A DNA stretch of 64,000 nt from an uncultured Flavobacteriales bacterium. GTDB taxonomy: Bacteria > Bacteroidota > Bacteroidia > Flavobacteriales_D > Crocinitomicaceae. Below are positions 43,809 to 50,632 of the stretch, in pieces. The notes below the pieces were generated by a model that saw only the letters and a list, made by a program, of their open reading frames with translations, did not search any database and was not told the DNA's origin. How positions within the stretch are numbered: the first letter of the stretch is position 1; every line of letters begins with the position of its first letter. The stretch spans positions 1 to 64,000 of the forward strand of contig CAJXJK010000005.1 in NCBI GenBank assembly GCA_913054135.1. The letters run 5' to 3'. Position numbers and translations under genes: made by a program.

Positions 43809-43842
43809 AAAAAGGGCTGTCTCTCTCGAGAAACAGCCCTTA
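43809..43842 (-). terminator. Terminator of beta-helix lipoprotein gene 1
   Basis: AAGGGCTGT (43812-43820) pairs with ACAGCCCTT (43833-43841). On the minus strand the hairpin is followed by TTTTTG. It lies just downstream of the lipoprotein stop at 43867. Confidence 0.85.
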
Positions 43843-43866
43843 GCTTTGTTATGATAGGTTGGTGGC

Positions 43867-45099
43867 TTAAAGCGCTTTAGTCCATCCTGTGTTCCATCCT
43901 GCATCAGCACCAACTCCTGAACCGTTAACAGCATTTGTTAACATAGTTGCAGTGTTAGTTGAATCAGTTCCAGCAGTGATGTTAGCAACACCATCATTAG
44001 TTACGTTAGTAGTAGTTACGTTAGTGATAACCAAAGTACCAGCAGTAACGTTTGCACCAGTAACATCATGTTGGATGTCGATACCGTCTTGAGCACCATC
44101 AATTGAGATGTTGTCTAAGTTACCAGCAGTTCCTTCTCTTAATTTGATAGCATCTTTACCTGCAGCAATTCCTCTACCAATAATAGTAAGTTTAGAAATT
44201 GTTGGAGTTGACATTGGAGTCGCAGCATTGTTTGATCCATTGTTGTCAGCTTCGATAGCTCTATCACCTAATGTTGGGTCTTGCTCAACGATCCAGTTAG
44301 TTCCTGTTCCTGACCATCCGTGTGTCCAGTCAAAAGAATCATCACCATTTCCTGTAGATACTGCGTAAGATAAGTTAGCAGTTCCTCCGAAGAATTCGAA
44401 TCCGTCATCATTTCCTCTGTACGCTTGTAAGTGGTTTAATGTAGTTCCTGATCCAACTCCGTTGAAAGAAAATCCGTTCAATTCGTTATCAGTAGAAAGT
44501 AATTTACCAGCATACTCAACTCTTATGTAACACATTGTTCCTGAGTTGTCAGCAGAATTTGTTCCACCATAAATACCAGTTCCACCTTCACCTTCGGCAG
44601 TAGCACCTGTATTGATTGGAGCATATCCATTTAAGATAATTCCTCCCCAGTCACCAGCAGCTGGTGTAGAAGAAGCAGGAGTAAAGATGATTGGCGCAGC
44701 AGCAGTTCCACATGCGTTGATTGTTCCTCCTTGAGAAACTGATAAAAATGGAACGGTTCCATCATCTGCAGTATTAACTGTTGTTCCAGCTTCAATAGTT
44801 AAAGTAACACCAGCATCAACAAAAACACCACCTGATAATAACCAGTTTGAAGCAGCATCCAATGTTAAGTCTGCATCAATGTTACCTGTTAATTGGTTGT
44901 AAGTTGTACCGTCATAAACAACTTCTGTCCATGGGTTAGATACATACGTACAAGGGTTATCTGGATCATCTTTTTTAGCTTCTTCGTTATAGTTGGTAGC
45001 TGTTGGATCTGTACATCCTTTTTTCTTACAAGATGGAGTGATTGCAACTAATCCTCCTACTAATGCCATTCCTAAAATGGCTGACTTATTGATTTTCAT
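43867..45099 (-). CDS. Beta-helix-like lipoprotein 1, partner of a TonB-dependent receptor
   Basis: A 410-residue surface or periplasmic lipoprotein. The signal peptide ends at AITPSC, with lipidated Cys24 followed by KKK. The frame is open to 45153, but ATG 45099 starts the signal peptide. Directly after comes GCTDPTATNYNEEAKKDD, an Asp-rich Cys motif common in secreted Bacteroidota proteins. The rest (about 60-400) is Gly/Asn/Thr-rich with repeats like LTIEAGTTV, GDWGGIILNG and NELNGFSFNGVGSGTTL, which suggests a right-handed beta helix. It lies downstream of TonB receptor 1 and is a distant paralog of the protein at 49284-50540. I infer that the two proteins act together in capture or uptake; the ligand is unknown. 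Confidence 0.8.
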   Translation of the reverse strand: MKINKSAILGMALVGGLVAITPSCKKKGCTDPTATNYNEEAKKDDPDNPCTYVSNPWTEVVYDGTTYNQLTGNIDADLTLDAASNWLLSGGVFVDAGVTLTIEAGTTVNTADDGTVPFLSVSQGGTINACGTAAAPIIFTPASSTPAAGDWGGIILNGYAPINTGATAEGEGGTGIYGGTNSADNSGTMCYIRVEYAGKLLSTDNELNGFSFNGVGSGTTLNHLQAYRGNDDGFEFFGGTANLSYAVSTGNGDDSFDWTHGWSGTGTNWIVEQDPTLGDRAIEADNNGSNNAATPMSTPTISKLTIIGRGIAAGKDAIKLREGTAGNLDNISIDGAQDGIDIQHDVTGANVTAGTLVITNVTTTNVTNDGVANITAGTDSTNTATMLTNAVNGSGVGADAGWNTGWTKAL

Positions 45100-45139
45100 T
45101 TCTTTTAATTTTTTCTTTTGATTCAAATTATTTACACTG

Positions 45140-45147
45140 CAAATATC
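45140..45147 (-). promoter_or_regulatory. Putative -7 element of lipoprotein gene 1
   Basis: On the minus strand it reads GATATTTG (followed by C), one base from TAnnTTTG. The lipoprotein 2 gene has the same kind of variant (GACATTTG). Confidence 0.35.
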
Positions 45148-45177
45148 AGCCAATTACTCTGGAAAAAATTTACCCTC

Positions 45178-45233
45178 AAGTTATAGTTGTGTTACCAAAC
45201 AGTGAAGTTGAATTAACATTAAGGTAAAGTTGA
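45178..45233 (-). promoter_or_regulatory. Putative response-regulator box B (degenerate 11-bp-phased repeats)
   Basis: On the minus strand TCAAC, TTAAT and TCAAC start 11 bp apart (45233, 45222, 45211), and GTAAC and ATAAC start 11 bp apart (45195, 45184). The words are weaker than in the other arrays, but the pitch is the same. The array lies upstream of the lipoprotein 1 -7 box. Confidence 0.35.
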
Positions 45234-45235
45234 AA

Positions 45236-45268
45236 GCAAAAAAACTCCCACACTAAGTGCAGGAGTTT
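45236..45268 (-). terminator. Terminator of TonB-dependent receptor gene 1
   Basis: AAACTCCCACAC (45242-45253) pairs with GTGCAGGAGTTT (45257-45268), 10 of 12 positions. On the minus strand the hairpin is followed by a T run. It separates the receptor gene from lipoprotein gene 1. Confidence 0.8.
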
Positions 45269-45304
45269 AATAGAAAATATATGGTGATTTAAATTAAATC
45301 CAGA

Positions 45305-48271
45305 TTAATCAACCTTTACAGGTTTTTTGGTATTCTTGATGAATGTGTAAGAAACAGAAAGGCTTAAATCCATCCCTCTTCTGAAACTAGATACATTCAA
45401 CTCTTGTCCAACATTCACTCTGTCTTCTTGAACAACATTAATGTATGGGTTCAACAAGTTCTTTCCTTTAATTCCAATTGAGAATTTATCATTGAAAGTT
45501 ACTTTTGAAACCAAGTTCAATGTGCTAACTGGTTTTGCATATTGATCTCCAATTCCGTTTCCACCAACTGCAACTAATCTTTGTCCGAATACATTGTAAG
45601 CAAGAGCAACTAATACTGTTTTAGTATTTCCAGCTTCGTTTTCGAATGTTTGGTTATATCTCAAATCACAGTTTACTAAGAAAGGAGATGCTCCTTCTAG
45701 TGGTCTTCTGAAATTAGTACTGTTGTTTCCGCCGTCTAATGTGTCAATAGTAACTTGTGTCCACATGTAAGAAGCGTTGAATCCTAAACCAAAGTTCTTT
45801 AAGAACGAAGAATCTCTTTTTTCTTCTTTCAATAAAAAGTCTAAAGATCTTACATACTCAACTTCTATTCCTGCAACATGACCTTGCTTAGCATTTGAGA
45901 AAGAAGCTAATTGCCCTGAAGCCGTTCCTCTCATTGTTTGCTCAATTGGGTTTTGTAAGAATTTGTAGAATGCACCAACAGTCATCATTTCTCCTGGTCT
46001 TGCATATCTCTCGTATCTGAAATCAGCATTGTAGTTCGTTCCGTTTCTTAATTCAGGATTTCCTTGTGCTTTTGTTCCAGCAAAGAACTGAATGTATTGG
46101 AAAGGTGCAATCTCGTTAAACTTAGGTCTTGTAATTGTTTTACTTGCAACAAATCTTAAGATGTCTTTATCAGTTGCAGAATACTTCATGATTAATGATG
46201 GTAGTAATCCTTCAAGCATGCTGTTTGGTACAATAGTCTTGTTGAATTCAGAAGGTGTTACCTGATCTCTGTTAAAGATTGATTGGTAAGCATTTTCACA
46301 TCTTAATCCAGGAATCACTTCTAATTTGTTGAATCTGAATTTAGCATCAACATACAGTGCCATAACTGATTGCTCAGCAACATAAGAAGAACCGAAGTTA
46401 GATAACTCATCAATGTAGAATAATCCAGCTTGGTGATTTTCATTAGACAAGTAGTCATCTGTTCCGTAGATATCTACTGGTTGGATGCTATCCGCTAAGG
46501 CCTTTAAGTTATAGTTGTACTGCTTGTAATCAAACTCTCTGATTTTTTTCTTGTAATCAACACCACCTCTAATTGTGATAAGGTCAGTTACTTCAGTTTG
46601 TTTTCTGTCATTTAATTCTTCTTTGAACTTAACAACATAGGCAGCATGAACTTTCCCAGAAATTTCTCTTTCTCTTAAGATTGAGAAGAATCTGTGATTT
46701 TCGTTAACATCAAGTTCGTTCCAACGATCATAAGAATCTGTTGCCGCAGGATCACCAGTATAAAGAGCAACTAACTGCTTTCTGTCTGGCTCTTTGCTGC
46801 CTGTAAAGTTCACAGAAGCTCTCCAATCCACTACTAATCTAGCGAAATTCACATCTTCTTTATGTGTCATGAATTTGTGTGTTCCGATTAGTTGATTCAC
46901 ATTCAAATAATTTTGCTTGTAAGTCATTCTTCTTGAATACACATTGTACGGATCGTAATCAAAGTGATATCCCCAAGTTTCTCTTGTTTCATCATTTGAT
47001 TTGTTCACATATAAAGAGTTAAAGCTGATGTTGTGATCAGGATTGATTCTTACATACATGTTTAATAAACCAGTAGTTGAAGTTTCGTAGTTGTATTTAT
47101 ACACATCATAGTTTAAACGCTCTTCACTTTGTGCGTTAATGATTTTTACTACACCTTCTTGGTATTTTAAAGAGTTGTCATTTTTCAAAAGTGCTAACCA
47201 TCCAAATCCTTTTGATTTTTCAGTTGCTCCTTTAAAAGGTTTGAAGGCTCCAGCCGAAACTGAGAAGCTTGTGTTCGGACGGGCAGTTTGCTCAACTAAA
47301 CCAAAGTTGTTGGCAAAGCTTGATCCGATATCAGGGTTAGTGATATATAATTTATCTGGGAAGATGCTATTTACACCTGGGAAAGAAGTTAAGTCTTTTG
47401 AGTTTTCAAAAACTCCCATTGGAATGTTTCTTGATCCGTCATCAAATCCAAAGAAATCAAATTTACCACCATTGTAAGTTTTGAATGTCTTACCAATAGT
47501 TTGTGTATTTGCTCCAGTACCCATTGAGATTTTGAAGGTAGGATCATTGTAAAAGCTCTTAGTTGTAATGTTGAATGCTCCACCAGCAAAATCGCCATAT
47601 AATTCAGAGGACATTACTTTAGAAACTTGAACTGAACTTACAATATCAGTTGGGAATAAATCTAAAGGCACAACTCTAAAGTCAGGATCTGGAGAAGGAA
47701 GAGGAAGACCGTTGAAGTAAGCAACATTGTATCTGTCTCCTAAACCTCTTACGTAAAGTACATTTCCTACAGTTGAAAGACCAGTGATTTTCTTTACACC
47801 ACCTCCTACATCAGATTCTCCTTTTTCACTGAATTGTTTTGCAGTAACAACTTGAACAACCTTATCGTCATCTTTTGTGTCTTTTGCAGCTTTTGCTTCA
47901 CCTCCGCCATCTGGTTTTAATTTACCATTCACAACTACCATTGGTAATTCGTCATTAGCCGTCATTTGAACTTCAAGTACTTGATTTTCTCCTTCAACAA
48001 TATCAAAGGCGATTGTATCTTGATTTAAACCAGTGTAGCTTACAATGATGTGATGTACTCCCGGATTCAATGTAAAATTGAAGTTTCCTTCAAAATCAGT
48101 TTGAAAGAATTGACCTTCTTCAACCTCTCTAACTTTTGCAAAAACTAAAGGCTTCTTAGTTCCTTCGTCTATTTGGAAAAGGTTTCCGCTAACAGTTCCT
48201 GTTTGAGCAAAGCCTGAGCCGCCTGCAAGGAACGTTAAGATTAATAATAGATTTAACTTTTTCATTACCAT
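45305..48271 (-). CDS. TonB-dependent receptor 1 with CarboxypepD-reg-like N-terminus
   Basis: A 988-residue outer-membrane TonB-dependent transporter. It has a signal peptide (to GFAQ, about residue 23), a carboxypeptidase-regulatory-like beta domain (about 24-115), an Asp/Lys-rich linker and a plug domain (about 140-260) with the subgroup motif YVRGLGDRYN and DFAGGAFNITTKSF. A 22-strand-type barrel follows to the C-terminus. There is no SusD partner; instead a beta-helix lipoprotein gene follows and response regulator 2 is divergent. A start two codons later (48265) is equally possible. The substrate is unknown. Confidence 0.92.
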   Translation of the reverse strand: MVMKKLNLLLILTFLAGGSGFAQTGTVSGNLFQIDEGTKKPLVFAKVREVEEGQFFQTDFEGNFNFTLNPGVHHIIVSYTGLNQDTIAFDIVEGENQVLEVQMTANDELPMVVVNGKLKPDGGGEAKAAKDTKDDDKVVQVVTAKQFSEKGESDVGGGVKKITGLSTVGNVLYVRGLGDRYNVAYFNGLPLPSPDPDFRVVPLDLFPTDIVSSVQVSKVMSSELYGDFAGGAFNITTKSFYNDPTFKISMGTGANTQTIGKTFKTYNGGKFDFFGFDDGSRNIPMGVFENSKDLTSFPGVNSIFPDKLYITNPDIGSSFANNFGLVEQTARPNTSFSVSAGAFKPFKGATEKSKGFGWLALLKNDNSLKYQEGVVKIINAQSEERLNYDVYKYNYETSTTGLLNMYVRINPDHNISFNSLYVNKSNDETRETWGYHFDYDPYNVYSRRMTYKQNYLNVNQLIGTHKFMTHKEDVNFARLVVDWRASVNFTGSKEPDRKQLVALYTGDPAATDSYDRWNELDVNENHRFFSILREREISGKVHAAYVVKFKEELNDRKQTEVTDLITIRGGVDYKKKIREFDYKQYNYNLKALADSIQPVDIYGTDDYLSNENHQAGLFYIDELSNFGSSYVAEQSVMALYVDAKFRFNKLEVIPGLRCENAYQSIFNRDQVTPSEFNKTIVPNSMLEGLLPSLIMKYSATDKDILRFVASKTITRPKFNEIAPFQYIQFFAGTKAQGNPELRNGTNYNADFRYERYARPGEMMTVGAFYKFLQNPIEQTMRGTASGQLASFSNAKQGHVAGIEVEYVRSLDFLLKEEKRDSSFLKNFGLGFNASYMWTQVTIDTLDGGNNSTNFRRPLEGASPFLVNCDLRYNQTFENEAGNTKTVLVALAYNVFGQRLVAVGGNGIGDQYAKPVSTLNLVSKVTFNDKFSIGIKGKNLLNPYINVVQEDRVNVGQELNVSSFRRGMDLSLSVSYTFIKNTKKPVKVD

Positions 48272-48284
48272 TTATTTTCTGCCG

Positions 48285-48292
48285 CAAAGGTA
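48285..48292 (-). promoter_or_regulatory. -7 element of TonB-dependent receptor gene 1
   Basis: On the minus strand it reads TACCTTTG followed by C, a perfect TAnnTTTG, 13 bp upstream of the start codon. No good -33 TTG is seen, which would fit an activator-dependent promoter. Confidence 0.5.
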
Positions 48293-48337
48293 TGGTGAGA
48301 GCAAGTCTCTTTTTGGATTTTGGGTGTTATGGATTAG

Positions 48338-48386
48338 TTAAAATTCGGTAACATTGAGTTAACATAGTAGGTTATAATTATTTAAC
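48338..48386 (+). promoter_or_regulatory. Putative response-regulator box C (phased TTAAC repeats)
   Basis: TTAAA, GTAAC, TTAAC and TTAAC start at 48338, 48348, 48359 and 48382. The core GTAACATTGAGTTAACAT is a pair of 7-bp repeats separated by 4 bp. The array lies between divergent TonB receptor 1 and response regulator 2 and points toward the regulator. Confidence 0.5.
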
Positions 48387-48429
48387 TTATTATTAAAAAG
48401 GATTGAACATCAAGACAATATTAGTAAGG

Positions 48430-48437
48430 TACTTTTG
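48430..48437 (+). promoter_or_regulatory. -7 element of response regulator gene 2
   Basis: TACTTTTG followed by C, a perfect TAnnTTTG, lies 22 bp upstream of the GTG start. Confidence 0.45.
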
Positions 48438-48459
48438 CCCTTAAACTTTTAAAATCAAG

Positions 48460-49131
48460 GTGGACCTGAAAGTACTAATCGTTGATGATGAGCTCGGATA
48501 TTTATCTGAGGTAGCGCAGTATCTAAATAAAAAAGGTATTAGTACTTGTTGTTCTTCAACAGGAGAAGTTGCCATTTCTGATGTAATAAACACAAATCCA
48601 GATGTAGTTTTGATAAATTCAGAATTGCCAGATACAAGTGGGATAGAAATTTGCAAGCAGTTAAATGCCAATAAGTATCCAGGGGTGATTTTGGTGACTT
48701 CAGAAAAAGAAACGGAACAAATATTTTTGGACACTTATCATGCTGGAGGTATTGGCGTGGTGAATAGGAATGAAAGCGTCAATGTTCTTTACCATAAAAT
48801 TTTAGCTCTTGGAAGAAGATTGGATAAGGACTATGTGCAGGTGGGGTCAACTTTCTATTATTATGGTAACCTTAGCTTGTCTGACAATGAACGAGCTCGC
48901 GCTTTGCCTCGAATTGAATATCTCTTGCTAAAGATGTTTGTTGGTTCAGGAGGAAAAGTAATTACGAGAAAGAGGATAATGACTTCTATTTGGGAACATC
49001 AAGAAGAATCTAGTCGAAATATTGACATGTATATTTATAAGTTGCGCTCTATAATCGGAAAAGGAAAAATCATCACCATAACAGGTGTAGGCTATAAGTA
49101 TCAGCCAGATGAGCTAAAAGCTTGTTGCTAA
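48460..49131 (+). CDS. OmpR-family response regulator 2 with degenerate receiver
   Basis: A 223-residue regulator starting at a GTG. The receiver-like domain (1-115) keeps the acidic pair Asp9/Asp10, but the phospho-acceptor position is Asn53 (VVLINSELPDTSG instead of LLDxxLP). The conserved Lys of the KP motif is also missing (GVVNRNES). It therefore probably cannot be phosphorylated in the normal way. The winged-helix domain (about 130-223) is intact (ITRKRIMTSIWEHQ, IDMYIYKLRSIIG, ITGVGYKYQ), but its recognition helix differs from that of the other two regulators. It ends in a Cys pair. It is divergent from TonB receptor 1. Confidence 0.88.
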   Translation: MDLKVLIVDDELGYLSEVAQYLNKKGISTCCSSTGEVAISDVINTNPDVVLINSELPDTSGIEICKQLNANKYPGVILVTSEKETEQIFLDTYHAGGIGVVNRNESVNVLYHKILALGRRLDKDYVQVGSTFYYYGNLSLSDNERARALPRIEYLLLKMFVGSGGKVITRKRIMTSIWEHQEESSRNIDMYIYKLRSIIGKGKIITITGVGYKYQPDELKACC

Positions 49132-49144
49132 GAAGATTATTCTC

Positions 49145-49224
49145 TTGTTGCTACATTGATGTTTCCTTAACATTAAAGAGGTTCTCTTAACGGATTCTTA
49201 ATAGAAGAATAAAATGCTTCTAAC
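49145..49224 (+). promoter_or_regulatory. Putative response-regulator box D (phased TTAAC repeats)
   Basis: TTGTTGC, TTGATGT and TTAACAT start at 49145, 49156 and 49167 (11-bp steps). TTAACGG and TTAATAG start at 49187 and 49198 (11 bp), and CTAAC at 49220 (two turns further). The array lies upstream of lipoprotein gene 2. Confidence 0.45.
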
Positions 49225-49245
49225 AGCTCTAGAGTTTTAATGAAG

Positions 49246-49253
49246 GACATTTG
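49246..49253 (+). promoter_or_regulatory. Putative -7 element of lipoprotein gene 2
   Basis: GACATTTG, one base from TAnnTTTG, 30 bp upstream of ATG 49284. It resembles the box of lipoprotein gene 1. Confidence 0.35.
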
Positions 49254-49283
49254 TACCGAAAATTTAAATCAAAATAAAAAAAA

Positions 49284-50540
49284 ATGAAAAAAAATTTCAC
49301 ATTAGTAGCAATGGCCGTAATCGGATTAGCTGCTATTACTTCATCTTGTAAGAAAGAAGGATGTACTGATCCTACAGCCGCAAATTACAATGAAGAAATT
49401 AAAGAAAAGAATGATGATGGATCATGTGTTTACATCTGGGAGACTGTTGATACTGTTTATGTAGGTTCAAACATTTCTGCGAACACAACATGGGAAACAG
49501 GTAAAACTTACATCTTAACTGATAGAGTTGCAGTAACTGCTGGAGCTACTTTGACTATCGAGCCAGGTGTAGTTGTAAAAGGTGAAGCTGGAACTGGAGC
49601 TAATGCAACAGCTTTGATTATTGCTAGAGATGCAAAATTAATGGCTCAAGGAACTGCAGCTTCTCCAATTATCTTTACATCAGTTGCTGATGATATCGTG
49701 CCTGGACAAATTGCTTCTCCAAATTTATCAACTGACTTGGATGGTTTATGGGGTGGACTAATCGTATTAGGAAACGCTAAGATTTCTGTTGCCTCTGGAA
49801 CTGAAGCTCAAATTGAAGGAATTCCTGCTTCTGATTCAAACGGAAAATACGGTGGATCTGATGACGCGGACAACTCTGGAGTTATCCAATACATTTCAAT
49901 TCGTCACGGTGGAGCAAACATTGGAGACGGTAACGAAATTAACGGATTAACTTGTGGTGGTGTTGGTACTGGTACTACTATCGATCACGTTGAGATTATC
50001 TCTAACCAAGATGATGGTGTTGAAATGTTCGGTGGATCTGTAGACGTTTCTGATGTTGTTGTTTTAAACACAGGTGATGATGGATTAGATACTGACCAAG
50101 GTTATTCAGGAACTATCAGCAACTTTATCGTAATTAATGCTGGTGATGCTGCAATGGAGCTTGACGGAATCGAAGGTTCTGATTTAGGAAACGGAAACCA
50201 TACTTTCTCTAACGGTGGAGTTAAAGTTGATGGTGGTTCTGAGTTATGTGATACTGATGCTAACACTAACGTAAACATGAACAATATCTTCTGGTACGAT
50301 TTCGAATCAGGATCTGTTTTCACTGAGTTACCAACAACTTCAGTTGTAGCACCAGTGTTTTCTTCTTTCGAAGCTAACATTCCTGCAGGAGACGCAATCA
50401 CTGATTACTTTTTAAGTGGTTCTGATGCTGCTGTTACTGATGTAGCTGTAGGTTCTCAAACTGTTGGTCCAACTAAATCGGCTTTCGATACTTGGACTTG
50501 GACAGCAATTCATGCAGATGGATACTTAGCTGACTTTTAA
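49284..50540 (+). CDS. Beta-helix-like lipoprotein 2, partner of a TonB-dependent receptor
   Basis: A 418-residue lipoprotein with a signal peptide ending at AITSSC (lipidated Cys22), then CTDPTAANYNEEIKEKNDDG. The body has Gly/Asn-rich repeats typical of a parallel beta helix: LTIEPGVVVKGE, GLWGGLIVLGNAKI, YGGSDDADNSGVIQYISIRH, GNEINGLTCGGVGTGTTIDH. It is a paralog of lipoprotein 1, and alignable stretches share the NELNGF/NEINGL and DDGFEFFGG/DDGVEMFGG motifs. The TonB receptor 2 gene follows after a hairpin. I infer a cell-surface binding role beside the receptor. Confidence 0.82.
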   Translation: MKKNFTLVAMAVIGLAAITSSCKKEGCTDPTAANYNEEIKEKNDDGSCVYIWETVDTVYVGSNISANTTWETGKTYILTDRVAVTAGATLTIEPGVVVKGEAGTGANATALIIARDAKLMAQGTAASPIIFTSVADDIVPGQIASPNLSTDLDGLWGGLIVLGNAKISVASGTEAQIEGIPASDSNGKYGGSDDADNSGVIQYISIRHGGANIGDGNEINGLTCGGVGTGTTIDHVEIISNQDDGVEMFGGSVDVSDVVVLNTGDDGLDTDQGYSGTISNFIVINAGDAAMELDGIEGSDLGNGNHTFSNGGVKVDGGSELCDTDANTNVNMNNIFWYDFESGSVFTELPTTSVVAPVFSSFEANIPAGDAITDYFLSGSDAAVTDVAVGSQTVGPTKSAFDTWTWTAIHADGYLADF

Positions 50541-50562
50541 TATTTGATTCATATTAGAAATT

Positions 50563-50594
50563 AACTCGCAGGTCTTTTAGGCCTGCGAGTTTTT
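50563..50594 (+). terminator. Terminator between lipoprotein 2 and TonB receptor 2
   Basis: A perfect 10-bp stem AACTCGCAGG / CCTGCGAGTT (50563-50572, 50582-50591) with a 9-nt loop and a short T run. It may end the lipoprotein transcript or partly attenuate read-through into the receptor gene. Confidence 0.85.
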
Positions 50595-50632
50595 GATTTT
50601 CGAAAACAACTCTCAATAAACTTTCTCAACAA

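Noticed and set aside
48338-48386. Phased TTAAC repeats as mere AT-rich background
   Set aside because: Considered seriously because the region is AT-rich. Kept as a finding because the same 7-plus-4-bp spacing recurs in several intergenic regions next to OmpR-type regulators, but statistical proof is lacking.
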